This document shows, in pieces, positions 25,276-34,361 of a stretch of 64,000 nt of DNA; position 1 is the stretch's first letter; every line of letters starts with the position of its first letter. The DNA is from Lactiplantibacillus mudanjiangensis. GTDB lineage: Bacteria > Bacillota > Bacilli > Lactobacillales > Lactobacillaceae. The position numbers and the translations under genes were made by a program. The stretch is taken from the NCBI RefSeq assembly GCF_005405385.1, contig NZ_BJDY01000004.1:519836-583835 (forward strand). Reading direction: 5' to 3'. The notes beneath the pieces are model-generated. The model did no database searches and had not been told where the DNA came from. It saw only the letters and a program-made list of their open reading frames with translations.

Positions 25276-26121
25276 GTGATTTATTCGTTACTATTAATGC
25301 TCGGTGTCGGGATGATTGCTGGGATTTTTGGGGCAATTCTGGGGATCGGCGGCGGGATGATTATTACCCCGATTTTAACGTTGGGAATGGGTTTGGATAT
25401 TAAGTATGCGATTGGTGCTAGTATTATTGCGGTAATTGCGACTAGTTCTGGTTCAACGATTGCGTACCTCAAAGATGAGATGTTGAATTTACGAGTAGCC
25501 ATGTTTTTAGAAATCGCGACGACAGTTGGGGCGGTCCTTGGGGCGGTCTTAACGGGAATCGTTCATCCAACTTTCCTCTATTTCTTGTTCGGCGCGTTGC
25601 TAGTGTTTACCACTTACAACATGATTCGCAAATTGATGAACAAGAATAGTGATGCTCAAGATGTACAGGCTGACCGTTTGGCAACCAAATTGAATTTAAA
25701 TGGGACTTATTATGATAAGGCACTTGATGAACAGATTGATTATCAAGTTCAAAATGTGCCCGGTGGGTTTACGATGATGTTTGGTGCTGGCTTGGCCAGT
25801 GGTCTCCTTGGCATTGGGAGTGGGGCATTTAAAGTGTTAGCCATGGATACGATCATGCACATGCCATTAAAACCGTCTTCAGCCACATCAAACTTGATGA
25901 TGGGCGTCACGGCGGCCGCTAGTGCGATGGTTTACTTCTTTAATGGGTCCATTAAAGCTGGAATTGCGGCACCACTAGCAATCGGGATTTTAATTGGCGC
26001 CTTAATTGGGACGCGGATCATGCAACACTTGAAACCACGCTTAATTCGGATGATCTTTGTACCGGTTATGTTGTACTTAGGGATTCAAATGATTATGAAA
26101 GGCTTTGGGGTGACGATCTAA
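25276..26121 (+). CDS. TSUP (TauE/SafE) family anion exporter
   Basis: A 281-residue membrane protein with about eight helices. It shows the two-repeat pattern of the family: GIFGAILGIGGGMIITPIL near residue 15 and GLASGLLGIGSGAFKVLAMD near residue 175. Members move sulfite, sulfoacetate or other organosulfur anions; the substrate is unknown. GTG 25276 is preferred because GAAGG lies eight bases ahead; GTG 25267 is possible. It overlaps the DUF1634 gene by one base, the usual pairing for this family in lactobacilli. Confidence 0.85.
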   Translation: MIYSLLLMLGVGMIAGIFGAILGIGGGMIITPILTLGMGLDIKYAIGASIIAVIATSSGSTIAYLKDEMLNLRVAMFLEIATTVGAVLGAVLTGIVHPTFLYFLFGALLVFTTYNMIRKLMNKNSDAQDVQADRLATKLNLNGTYYDKALDEQIDYQVQNVPGGFTMMFGAGLASGLLGIGSGAFKVLAMDTIMHMPLKPSSATSNLMMGVTAAASAMVYFFNGSIKAGIAAPLAIGILIGALIGTRIMQHLKPRLIRMIFVPVMLYLGIQMIMKGFGVTI

Positions 26122-26498
26122 TGAGTGAAAAAAACAGTAAAGCCCAAGAAATGCACAAAGTTGAACTAATCATTGGTCAGATCTTACGAATTGGGGTCGT
26201 GGTCTCAGCGATTGTGATTGCCCTAGGGATCATCTTAATGTTGGTACAAGGTACTGGTGGCTATCCTAATGGAGTAGAACCTAATAGCTTTCAAGCTATC
26301 TTTGCTGGTGTGATCGCTTTGAAGCCATATGCCGTGATGATGTTAGGATTGTTTCTATTAATTCTGACACCAACATTACGAGTCGTGGTTTCTATCTATG
26401 CCTTTGCGGTTGAAAAGGATCATTTGTATGTGTGGATCACAACGGTAGTCTTAATTATTTTGATTATTGCCTCAATTATTGGCTACCTAGGTCATTAA
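26121..26498 (+). CDS. DUF1634 membrane protein
   Basis: A 125-residue protein with three membrane helices (about 22-44, 65-88, 100-122), matching DUF1634. Its start codon overlaps the stop of the TSUP gene (TAATG), so the two are translationally coupled and probably form one transporter. The role of the small partner is unknown. Confidence 0.85.
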   Translation: MSEKNSKAQEMHKVELIIGQILRIGVVVSAIVIALGIILMLVQGTGGYPNGVEPNSFQAIFAGVIALKPYAVMMLGLFLLILTPTLRVVVSIYAFAVEKDHLYVWITTVVLIILIIASIIGYLGH

Positions 26499-26543
26499 GC
26501 ACATGAATTAAAGTTTATACTATGAGATAGTTTATTTAATAAG

Positions 26544-26576
26544 AGGGCGCTGATAAAAAGTCAGGGCCTTTTTTTG
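26544..26576 (+). terminator. Terminator
   Basis: GGGCGCTGA pairs imperfectly with TCAGGGCC, followed by seven T. The next 240 bases hold no gene; an inverted repeat TTGATCGTTTTT with AAAAAATGATCAA lies at 26633-26672, and no T-box motif is seen. Confidence 0.65.
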
Positions 26577-26816
26577 TTGACCACGTTTTTAGCTGTTTTA
26601 ACCAATCGATTTTAACGCGTAAAGACGCTGTTTTGATCGTTTTTGACTTATTTATTAAGAAAAAATGATCAAGCGACTGCTAATGTATATGACTTGCGGA
26701 TTGTAACTTGAAATGCGATGATATCAACAATATAAACGTGCTTTTCTTGATGGATAAACGAGGTGAAAGTGAATAAATAACGTTAATTGTGGCGAATTCA
26801 TGAAAAAAATTAGAAT

Positions 26817-26844
26817 TTGGGATTGATTTTAATTTATTTATAAT
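26817..26844 (+). promoter_or_regulatory. Promoter of the opp operon
   Basis: TTGGGA (26817-26822), 16-base spacer, TATAAT (26839-26844) in a very A+T-rich stretch 69 bases ahead of oppA. Confidence 0.55.
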
Positions 26845-26912
26845 ATACAATTACTTTAACTTTTCGAGGGAAAAGCACACACATTAAAAAAAGTAAGAGG
26901 GGTTGGGTTTTT

Positions 26913-28562
26913 ATGAATTTAAAGACAGCTGCAAAAGTTACGGTCGTAGCCGGCGCATCCTTGTTGTTCTTAGCGGCCTGTGGGTCAAATAAGAGTGGTT
27001 CAACAGGATCAACGAAGCAAGTAGCCACGATCGCACAAAAATCAGAATTACCAACAATGGATATTTCGAAGTCAACGGACGTTACCAGTTCAACGGCTTT
27101 GAATAACACCAATGAAGGGTTATACCGGATTGGTAAAGATAGTGCCATTACACCAGGGATTGCTAAAGCAACCAAGATTACTAATGGTGGGAAAACATAT
27201 ACGTTCACTTTACGTAAAAACGCCAAATGGAGCAACGGTGACAAAGTTACTGCCCATGATTTCGTTTATGGCTGGCAACGGACCGTTAATCCTAAGACTG
27301 CATCACAATATGCATACTTATATTCCGGTATCAAAAATGCCGATGCCATTGTTAATGGTAAAAAGGCTGTCTCTACTTTAGGGATTAAAGCTGAAGGTAA
27401 CTACAAGTTAGTCGTTACCTTGGATCACCCAATCTCATACTTCAAGAAATTGATGGGATTTGTTAACTTCTTCCCACAAAACGAAAAAACGGTTAAAAAG
27501 TATGGTTCTAAATATGGGACAACTAGTACGGCCATGGTTTACAACGGACCATACAAGATGTCTGGTTGGACTGGGACTAACTTAACTTGGAAGTTAACCA
27601 AGAACAAAGATTACTGGGATGCTAAGAACGTTAAGATGCAAACCATTAACTTCCAAGTGGTTAAAGACAATTCCACTGGCTTGAACCTGTTTAACTCAAA
27701 CAAACTTGACGATGCGATCCTTTCAGGGACACAAGTTAAGAGTTACAAGACCAACAAGAACTTTGTTTTACGTAAGGTTGCGTCAACTTTCTATGTTGAA
27801 TATAACCGTAAAGCAAGCAACTCAACGGTTGCCAAAGCCTTCAAGAATGCAAAGATTCGTGAAGCAATGTCCTTGGCTATCAACCGGAAACAATTCGTCA
27901 ACGATGTTTTAGCTGATGGGTCAACAGTTTCTAAAGGTTATGTTTCAAGTGATTTAGCCAAGAGTCCAATTAACGGGAAAGACTTTGCTGATGATGCTTA
28001 TGTGAAGAACAGTGTCACTTATGATATGACTAAGGCTAAGAAGTTATATAAAGAAGGCTTGAAGGAAATCGGTGCTAAGAGCTTGAATATCAAGTTATTA
28101 TCCGATGATACTGATGGTGCCAAGAAGACGACTGAATATATTCAAGGTCAATGGCAAAAACTTGGTAACTTGAAAGTTACCAACCAAAACGTGCCATTCA
28201 AGACGCGTCTTCAACGGTCACAAAACGGGAACTTTGATACGGTTATCTCAGCTTGGTCAGCCGACTTTACTGATCCAATCTCATTCTTATCATTGTTCAC
28301 GTCTGACAACTCATACAACAACGGTCGTTACAACAGCTCAACCTTTGACAACTACATCAAGGCTGCCGAAGGTAAGGATGCAAACGACACCAAAGCTCGT
28401 TGGACTGACATGGTTAACGCTGAAAAGACCTTAATGAAGGATACTGGCGTAGCCCCAATTTACCAACAAACTGAAGCGCACTTAGTTCGGACTAACTTGA
28501 AGGGGATCATCTACAACACTGCGGGTGTGCAATACAACTACAAGTACATGTACGTTAAATAA
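26913..28562 (+). CDS. oppA: Oligopeptide ABC transporter, binding lipoprotein
   Basis: A 549-residue extracytoplasmic peptide-binding protein (SBP_bac_5). A lipoprotein signal ends LFLAAC with the lipidated Cys at residue 23, followed by a Ser/Gly linker. Family patterns such as NEGLYRIGKD, WSNGDKVTAHDFVYGWQRT and AMSLAINRKQFV are present. It captures peptides outside the cell for OppBCDF. Codon use is strongly biased toward common codons, suggesting high expression. A hairpin after the stop probably makes oppA the most abundant product of the operon. Confidence 0.93.
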   Translation: MNLKTAAKVTVVAGASLLFLAACGSNKSGSTGSTKQVATIAQKSELPTMDISKSTDVTSSTALNNTNEGLYRIGKDSAITPGIAKATKITNGGKTYTFTLRKNAKWSNGDKVTAHDFVYGWQRTVNPKTASQYAYLYSGIKNADAIVNGKKAVSTLGIKAEGNYKLVVTLDHPISYFKKLMGFVNFFPQNEKTVKKYGSKYGTTSTAMVYNGPYKMSGWTGTNLTWKLTKNKDYWDAKNVKMQTINFQVVKDNSTGLNLFNSNKLDDAILSGTQVKSYKTNKNFVLRKVASTFYVEYNRKASNSTVAKAFKNAKIREAMSLAINRKQFVNDVLADGSTVSKGYVSSDLAKSPINGKDFADDAYVKNSVTYDMTKAKKLYKEGLKEIGAKSLNIKLLSDDTDGAKKTTEYIQGQWQKLGNLKVTNQNVPFKTRLQRSQNGNFDTVISAWSADFTDPISFLSLFTSDNSYNNGRYNSSTFDNYIKAAEGKDANDTKARWTDMVNAEKTLMKDTGVAPIYQQTEAHLVRTNLKGIIYNTAGVQYNYKYMYVK

Positions 28563-28623
28563 GCTTCAAAAAACAACGTAATCAAAATGTGTGTGTTTTA
28601 ACTGAACGAATTTGAAACAAAGG

Positions 28624-28664
28624 GGTAAGGGTTAACGCATGTTAATCCTTGCCATTTTGTTTTA
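28624..28664 (+). terminator. Intra-operon hairpin between oppA and oppB
   Basis: GGTAAGGGTTAAC pairs with GTTAATCCTTGCC (one mismatch) with a four-base loop, followed by an imperfect T run. It is likely a partial terminator or mRNA stabiliser that raises oppA over oppBCDF. Confidence 0.7.
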
Positions 28665-28720
28665 TAATCAGAGATGTCATTATTTTTTAAGGCTAATTTA
28701 ATAGAATGCGAGGAATTCTA

Positions 28721-29650
28721 ATGAGAAAATATCTCCTAAAGCGGATATTTTACTTGTTTCTGACATTGTTCATCGTGGCGACCGTCACGTTCTTCTTGAT
28801 GAAATTAATGCCAGGGACGCCGCTTCAAAACGAAGCCAAATTGACGGCGAGTGAAAAAGCGTCAATTTTAGCACAATACGGCTTGGACAAACCCGTCTGG
28901 CTGCAATACTTTATTTACATCGGTGGGATCTTCAAGGGTAGCCTTGGGTTATCCTTCCAATTCTCTGATCAAGCGGTTAGCTACTTGATTGGGAGTCGGA
29001 TGGGCCCATCAATGCAATTAGGTGGTCAAGCGTTACTTGTCGGGGTTGTCTTAGGGATTATTCTCGGGGCAATTGGTGCCATTCGTAAAGATACATGGGC
29101 AGACCGTTTAGCCACGATCCTCTCAATTCTTGGGATTGCGGTACCAAGTTTCGTGTTAGCAATCTTGCTGCAATACTATCTCGGGTTGAAAGTGCAGTTA
29201 TTCCCAGTGGCTGGTTGGTCCGGGTTTACTTACACGATCTTACCAACCTTAGCCTTAGCGGCGAGTCCGTTAGCGGAAACGGCCCGGTTTATTCGGACCG
29301 ACATGGTCGACGTTTTGAGTTCGGATTATATTGAATTAGCGAAAGCTAAAGGATTATCCAAGTTTGGGATCGTTTATCATCATGCGTTACGTAACAGTTT
29401 GATTCCAATGGTCACCTTGATTGGCCCATTGGCAGCGGCATTAATGACTGGTTCAATGGTGGTTGAAAACATCTTCTCCGTTCCTGGTATCGGGGAACAA
29501 TTTGTTAAGTCAATCTTAGTGAATGACTACCCAACGATCATGGGGGTCACGATCTTCTATTCAGCCTTGTTATGCTTGCTGTTATTATTGACCGATATTG
29601 TCTACGGGATCATTGATCCGCGGATTCGTTTAAGTGGAAATGGGGACTAG
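28721..29650 (+). CDS. oppB: Oligopeptide ABC transporter permease OppB
   Basis: A 309-residue permease with six membrane helices and the EAA loop (VYHHALRNSLIPMVTLIGP near residue 215) that docks to the ATPases. ATG 28721 follows GAGGAATT; an in-frame ATG five codons earlier overlaps the ribosome site. It pairs with OppC, whose gene begins three bases after the stop. Confidence 0.93.
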   Translation: MRKYLLKRIFYLFLTLFIVATVTFFLMKLMPGTPLQNEAKLTASEKASILAQYGLDKPVWLQYFIYIGGIFKGSLGLSFQFSDQAVSYLIGSRMGPSMQLGGQALLVGVVLGIILGAIGAIRKDTWADRLATILSILGIAVPSFVLAILLQYYLGLKVQLFPVAGWSGFTYTILPTLALAASPLAETARFIRTDMVDVLSSDYIELAKAKGLSKFGIVYHHALRNSLIPMVTLIGPLAAALMTGSMVVENIFSVPGIGEQFVKSILVNDYPTIMGVTIFYSALLCLLLLLTDIVYGIIDPRIRLSGNGD

Positions 29651-29653
29651 TTA

Positions 29654-30688
29654 ATGGCAGATAATCCAAATAGCATTGAAATCAAGCCCGGCGACTTCGC
29701 ACCGCTGGACAAACAAGCGGGCCCCGATAACGAAAAAATCGCGGCACCGTCATTAACGTTCGGCCAAGATGTTTGGCGGCGTTTGAAAGGCAACAAAACG
29801 GCCTTTACGAGTTTTATCGTCTTAATCTTGTTATTCTTAATGGCCTTTGGGGGTCAAGCGTTGTATCATCATGATCCTAACGCCCAATCACCCAAGTATG
29901 CCAACTTACCACCTAAGATTCCGGGTGTAAATATCCATGGTTTAAATGGGCATATCAAACAATCCGGGACCGATGTCGATGCCTATAAGCAAGCCGGCGC
30001 GAAGTCAAGTGTCCATTATATTTTGGGAACTGACTATTTAGGTCGGGACTTATTAGCTCGGATTATGTATGGGACGCGAGTTTCACTTGAAATCGCGTTA
30101 ATTGCCACCTTTATTGACTTGACCATTGGGGTTGGGTTCGGGATACTCTCCGGTTGGAAAGGAGGGCGAGTCGATTTATTCATGCAACGTATTATTGAAA
30201 TCCTCTCGTCCGTGCCTTCATTAGTTGTCATGGTCTTAATGGCCACGGCTTTCCAAAAGACCGGGATGGCCTCCATCATTGCCGCATTGGCTTTGATTAA
30301 CTGGACGACCATGGCCCGACTGACCCGAGCCCAGACGCTGCAGCTGAAGAATCAAGATTTTATTTTGGCTGCACGGACGTTAGGCGAATCAGCACCGAAG
30401 ATTGCTTGGAAGCATTTGCTCCCGAACTTATCGAGTGTCATCATCATTCAAACGATGTTCACGATTCCTAACGCGATCTTCTTTGAAGCGTTCTTGAGTT
30501 ATATCGGGATTGGGATTAGTTCACCACAAGCCTCACTTGGGACATTGATCTCTGATGGGCAAAAGAACTTCCAATTCTTACCTTATCAAATGTGGTATCC
30601 AGCGATCGTCTTAATCATCTTGATGTTAGCCTTTAACTTATTAGGTGATGGGATGCGCGATGCCTTTGATCCAAAATCTAAACGCTAG
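29654..30688 (+). CDS. oppC: Oligopeptide ABC transporter permease OppC
   Basis: A 344-residue permease with a long N-terminal cytoplasmic tail, a first helix at about 53-72, an extracytoplasmic insert, and five more helices. The EAA loop reads AARTLGESAPKIAWKHLLPN near residue 240. It forms the membrane channel with OppB. The ribosome site is weak (GGGGAC) and the gene may depend on coupling to oppB. Confidence 0.93.
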   Translation: MADNPNSIEIKPGDFAPLDKQAGPDNEKIAAPSLTFGQDVWRRLKGNKTAFTSFIVLILLFLMAFGGQALYHHDPNAQSPKYANLPPKIPGVNIHGLNGHIKQSGTDVDAYKQAGAKSSVHYILGTDYLGRDLLARIMYGTRVSLEIALIATFIDLTIGVGFGILSGWKGGRVDLFMQRIIEILSSVPSLVVMVLMATAFQKTGMASIIAALALINWTTMARLTRAQTLQLKNQDFILAARTLGESAPKIAWKHLLPNLSSVIIIQTMFTIPNAIFFEAFLSYIGIGISSPQASLGTLISDGQKNFQFLPYQMWYPAIVLIILMLAFNLLGDGMRDAFDPKSKR

Positions 30689-30703
30689 GAGGATGGCGAA
30701 TTC

Positions 30704-31786
30704 ATGAAAAATCCAGAAAATGTCATTGAAGTGCGTAACCTGGAAATTAACTTCCATACGTACGCGGGTGAAGTTAAAGCCATCCGTGATGTGAGCTTTG
30801 ATTTACGTAAAGGGGAAACCTTAGCAATCGTTGGGGAATCTGGTTCCGGTAAATCCGTAACCACGCGTTCTTTAATGGGATTACTTGCACCCAATGCGGA
30901 AATTAAAAAAGGTAGCATCATGTTCCATGGCGAAGATATTATTAAAAAGTCAGAAAAAGATATGCAACACATTCGTGGGAAAGATATTGCGATGATCTTC
31001 CAAGATCCAATGACTTCGCTTGATCCAACCATGCGGATTGGGATGCAAATCGCCGAACCATTAATGAAGCACAAGGGCTTAAAGAAAAAAGAAGCCATTG
31101 CGCAAGCCTTAGAAATGTTGAAGTTAGTTGGGATCACCAACCCAGAAGGTCGGATTAACGACTACCCTTACCAATTCTCTGGTGGGATGCGGCAACGGAT
31201 CGTCATTGCGATCGCGTTGGTCTGCTACCCAGAAGTCTTAATCGCCGATGAACCAACGACTGCGTTGGACGTGACGATTCAAGCTCAAATCTTGGACTTG
31301 ATGAAGGACTTACAAAACCGGATTGATACGTCGATCATCTTCATCACCCATGACTTAGGTGTCGTGGCTGGGATGGCTGATCGGGTGGCCGTTATGTATG
31401 CTGGTAAGATTGTGGAATATGGGACGGTTGATGAAATCTTCTTCAACCCACAACATCCATATACTTGGGGCTTGCTCAACTCAATGCCAACTTTAGATAC
31501 TGAAGATGGGTCATTGTCCGCAATTCCTGGGACCCCACCTGATTTATTGGAACCACCTGTTGGGGATGCGTTTGCAGCGCGGAGTGACTATGCGATGAAG
31601 ATCGATACTGAACAAGAACCACCATTCTTCAAAGTATCAGATACGCATTATGCCGCCACTTGGTTGTTGCATCCAGATGCGCCTAAAGTGACACCACCGG
31701 CTGAAATTGTCCGGCGGCAACAAAAGTTCGCGGAAATGGAAATGCAACGTCCCGAACCACCAATCAAAAATGCAACGAAGGAGTAA
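30704..31786 (+). CDS. oppD: Oligopeptide ABC transporter ATPase OppD
   Basis: A 360-residue ATPase. Walker A GESGSGKS (about 45-52), Q-loop in IFQDPMTSLDP, signature FSGGMRQR (about 160), Walker B VLIADEPTTALDV and switch His in ITHDLGVVA are intact. The C-terminal oligopeptide/dipeptide extension follows, but the usual Cys cluster is not obvious. AGGAGGA lies before the ATG. It works as a pair with OppF. Confidence 0.94.
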   Translation: MKNPENVIEVRNLEINFHTYAGEVKAIRDVSFDLRKGETLAIVGESGSGKSVTTRSLMGLLAPNAEIKKGSIMFHGEDIIKKSEKDMQHIRGKDIAMIFQDPMTSLDPTMRIGMQIAEPLMKHKGLKKKEAIAQALEMLKLVGITNPEGRINDYPYQFSGGMRQRIVIAIALVCYPEVLIADEPTTALDVTIQAQILDLMKDLQNRIDTSIIFITHDLGVVAGMADRVAVMYAGKIVEYGTVDEIFFNPQHPYTWGLLNSMPTLDTEDGSLSAIPGTPPDLLEPPVGDAFAARSDYAMKIDTEQEPPFFKVSDTHYAATWLLHPDAPKVTPPAEIVRRQQKFAEMEMQRPEPPIKNATKE

Positions 31787-31792
31787 TTGACG

Positions 31793-32749
31793 ATGCCTGA
31801 TGAACGTAAAAAAATTCTAGAAGTCCATCATTTAAAGCAATATTTTAATGTTGGCAAACGTGATGAAGTCCGGGCGGTCGATGACGTCTCCTTCGATATT
31901 TATGAAGGGGAAACGTTCGGGTTAGTTGGTGAGTCTGGTTCTGGTAAGACCACTGCTGGTCGGGCCATCATTCACTTGTACGAACCAACCGATGGTGAAA
32001 TTCTGTTTAACGGTCGTGACGTTTCAAAGTTGCACACAAAGGCTGAAATGCATGAATTCCGGCGTGAAATGCAAATGATTTTCCAAGATCCATATGCGTC
32101 ATTGAACCCACGGATGAAGGTCAAAGATATTGTGGCCGAAGGGATCGATATCCACGGCTTAGCCAAGGACGATGCCGATCGGACCAAACAAGTCGAAGAT
32201 CTATTGGAAATTGTTGGCTTGAATAAAGACCATTCGAGTCGTTATCCCCATGAATTCTCTGGTGGACAACGGCAACGGATCGGGATCGCGCGGGCCCTTG
32301 CCGTAGAACCCAAGTTCATCATTGCTGATGAACCAATTTCTGCGTTGGACGTGTCAATCCAAGCCCAAGTCGTGAACTTGATGAAAGAGTTGCAAGTTAA
32401 ACAAAACTTGACTTACTTGTTCATCGCCCATGACTTGTCGATGGTGAAGTATATTAGTGATCGAATTGGCGTTATGCATTATGGGAAGATTCTTGAAATC
32501 GGCCCCGCTGATGAAGTTTACAGTCATCCACTACATGCTTATACCAAGAGTTTGATTTCAGCGGTGCCCGTACCGGACCCTGAATTTGAACGGGCTCGTA
32601 AGCAAGTGGCCTACGATGAATCACTTGAAAAAGACGATAAGAAGCGTCGGATGGTCGAAATTGCCCCTGGTCACTTTGTTCGTGCCGCGGAAGACGAAGT
32701 TGCGATGTATACGCAACGCGCCGTTGACGCGGGTTTGATTACCGATTAA
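31793..32749 (+). CDS. oppF: Oligopeptide ABC transporter ATPase OppF
   Basis: A 318-residue ATPase with GESGSGKT (about 49), QDPYASLNPRM, signature FSGGQRQR and Walker B FIIADEPISALDV, plus the C-terminal extension of the Opp family. ATG 31793 follows AAGGAG that lies within the end of oppD; the frame could open two codons earlier at TTG. Last gene of the operon, closed by a strong terminator. Confidence 0.94.
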   Translation: MPDERKKILEVHHLKQYFNVGKRDEVRAVDDVSFDIYEGETFGLVGESGSGKTTAGRAIIHLYEPTDGEILFNGRDVSKLHTKAEMHEFRREMQMIFQDPYASLNPRMKVKDIVAEGIDIHGLAKDDADRTKQVEDLLEIVGLNKDHSSRYPHEFSGGQRQRIGIARALAVEPKFIIADEPISALDVSIQAQVVNLMKELQVKQNLTYLFIAHDLSMVKYISDRIGVMHYGKILEIGPADEVYSHPLHAYTKSLISAVPVPDPEFERARKQVAYDESLEKDDKKRRMVEIAPGHFVRAAEDEVAMYTQRAVDAGLITD

Positions 32750-32755
32750 TTTTTG

Positions 32756-32789
32756 AAACGACTTGCCAATTTGGTAGGTCGTTTTTTTT
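32756..32789 (+). terminator. Terminator of the opp operon
   Basis: AAACGACTTGCCAA pairs with TTGGTAGGTCGTTT (one mismatch), followed by eight T. Confidence 0.9.
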
Positions 32790-32803
32790 GAAAGGGTGAG
32801 TTG

Positions 32804-33238
32804 ATGTTAAGAAAGCTGCGGTTAAGCGATGTCGAAGCCATTCAGCAAATTAATGCAACCGCACTGGGGTATGCGGTGTCAGTTGCTCAAGTACAGGCGT
32901 ATTTAGGCCAGTTATTGGCCGATACTGACCACCAGTGTTTAATTGGTTGGGCCGATCCAACGACTGACGAGTTACAAGGTTACGTGCAAGCCGAGCTTTA
33001 CCAATCGTTGTATGCGCCAGCAATGTTTAATGTGATGGGCCTAGCAGTAGCCGAGTCGGCACAACATCAAGGGATTGGTCGGGCGTTAATGACCGCATTG
33101 GAACAAACAGCTCAAGATAAGGGGTTAGCTGGTATTCGGTTGAATTCGGGAATGTCTCGTACGGGTGCCCATCAATTTTATACTCGGCTGGGCTATATTA
33201 GTAATAAAGATCAGCGACGCTTTTATAAAGAAATTTAG
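32804..33238 (+). CDS. GNAT-family N-acetyltransferase
   Basis: A 144-residue acetyltransferase with the acetyl-CoA binding motif QHQGIGRALM (about residue 87) and the C-terminal HQFYTRLGY segment of RimI-like members. AAAGGGTG lies before the ATG at 32804. The substrate, a small molecule or a protein N-terminus, cannot be told. It follows the opp terminator by 15 bases. Confidence 0.85.
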   Translation: MLRKLRLSDVEAIQQINATALGYAVSVAQVQAYLGQLLADTDHQCLIGWADPTTDELQGYVQAELYQSLYAPAMFNVMGLAVAESAQHQGIGRALMTALEQTAQDKGLAGIRLNSGMSRTGAHQFYTRLGYISNKDQRRFYKEI

Positions 33239-33277
33239 TTAAACATAATTGACTAAAATCAGAAAATTCAGGAAAAC

Positions 33278-33332
33278 GGCAAAAATGATTGCCAAAACTT
33301 GTAATTTAGGTAAAACGGCAAACGTAATTGCC
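33278..33332. promoter_or_regulatory. Two palindromic operator-like sites
   Basis: GGCAA-AAATGA-TTGCC (33278-33293) and GGCAA-ACGTAA-TTGCC (33317-33332) are two copies of the same gapped palindrome, each preceded by AAAAC and followed by AAAA, starting 39 bases apart. They lie upstream of the -10-like TATACT (33371) of the secreted protein gene at 33405. They look like binding sites for a dimeric regulator not identified here. Confidence 0.5.
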
Positions 33333-33404
33333 AAAAATCTGGGGGATTAAACAAGCTGTTATTTACTGCTATACTGAAAAGGTCAAACTAGGGAGGCATT
33401 TTTA

Positions 33405-34259
33405 ATGAAGTTACGGGGAATTTTAGTTAGTTTGGGTGTGTTAGCGGGGCTTAGCTTAGCGATGACGAATGCTAATGCGGCAACGACCTATGTCAAGGTT
33501 GGACGGACCAATCATAATTTTGTGAAAACCCAACGGACGATCAAAGTTAATGAACAATTTAGTACAACGAAAAGTTTCACGATTCCTAAGGATACGATCG
33601 TGGAAGTCACGCAGAACAATAAGCCTAATGATAAGAGCGGCAAGCAATACGTCACCATCGATATGTCACGTTTGAGTTACCATTTACGTGGCAAACATGC
33701 CCGTTATACGACGAAGCGGATCTTGGCGTCAACGGTTAATTTTAAAAAGGTAAAAGTGCCACAATACGTCCAATACTATACGACGCAAAAAACGTATCCG
33801 ACTAATATTGAACGTAACCGGACGGCCGATGGTAATTTATATCCTGGTATAAAAGTACCGGATAACTTTAATGGTAGTAAGGATAACTGGACGCAACGGG
33901 TGTATGTGACCGCTGATGGCTATTTGGAATATTACGCCAAAGCGCGACTACTCAGTACGGCGGGGGAACCAGTGCCAACAGTCTCGGCGAAGATTACCAA
34001 AGTTAAACGGGTGCCCAGTCATGGGACCACGGCACTATATACGCAAAAATCAATTGCTAGCAAACTGAATGACCGCGTTAGCAAGACGGGTACGCAACAA
34101 TACGTAACGACGATTAAACGCCGGTATCGGTCTTCAGCAACGATTATTTATTCATCGGTTAATCCGACGGCGGTGGATCATATTGACATGGCTGCCCAGT
34201 ATCAAATCAATGGTCATGACTTCTTCATGATGACTGACGTGGTTTATCCAAGCAATTAA
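33405..34259 (+). CDS. Secreted protein, paralogue of the product at 18345
   Basis: A 284-residue protein with a signal peptide (helix at about 5-22, cut after ANA) and no surface anchor. The same blocks as the 18345 protein are seen in the same order: FTIPKDTIVEV, IDMSRLSYHLRG, VYVTADGYLEYYAKA, ALYTQKS and KTGTQQYVTTI. Tyr and Thr are frequent, as in other small exported lactobacillus proteins. Function unknown. AGGGAGG precedes the ATG, and two palindromic sites upstream suggest dedicated regulation. Confidence 0.75.
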   Translation: MKLRGILVSLGVLAGLSLAMTNANAATTYVKVGRTNHNFVKTQRTIKVNEQFSTTKSFTIPKDTIVEVTQNNKPNDKSGKQYVTIDMSRLSYHLRGKHARYTTKRILASTVNFKKVKVPQYVQYYTTQKTYPTNIERNRTADGNLYPGIKVPDNFNGSKDNWTQRVYVTADGYLEYYAKARLLSTAGEPVPTVSAKITKVKRVPSHGTTALYTQKSIASKLNDRVSKTGTQQYVTTIKRRYRSSATIIYSSVNPTAVDHIDMAAQYQINGHDFFMMTDVVYPSN

Positions 34260-34279
34260 CCAAACAATGAACCAAACAA

Positions 34280-34314
34280 TGAACGCGTTGGCTCAGTCTG
34301 CTGGCGCGTTTTTA
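34280..34314 (+). terminator. Terminator
   Basis: ACGCG pairs with CGCGT across a structured 18-base loop, followed by T. Weaker than its neighbours. Confidence 0.55.
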
Positions 34315-34361
34315 TTTGGCATGCTAAGCTAACCGTATCTTTTAAATTGGAGCGTGAACGG

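Noticed and set aside
26577..26912. T-box or other amino-acid riboswitch ahead of opp
   Set aside because: No TGGNACCGCG-type T-box sequence or antiterminator pair was found; the region holds only A+T-rich promoter sequence and an inverted repeat.
26834..27244. 136-codon open frame antisense to the start of oppA
   Set aside because: Antisense shadow over the oppA promoter and signal peptide; no support for translation.
30685..31140. 151-codon open frame antisense to oppD
   Set aside because: It lies wholly within a well-supported gene on the other strand, with no ribosome site; it is a shadow of biased codon use.
33278..33332. CRISPR-like direct repeats
   Set aside because: Only two short palindromic copies occur, with no spacer array or cas genes; they look like operators.
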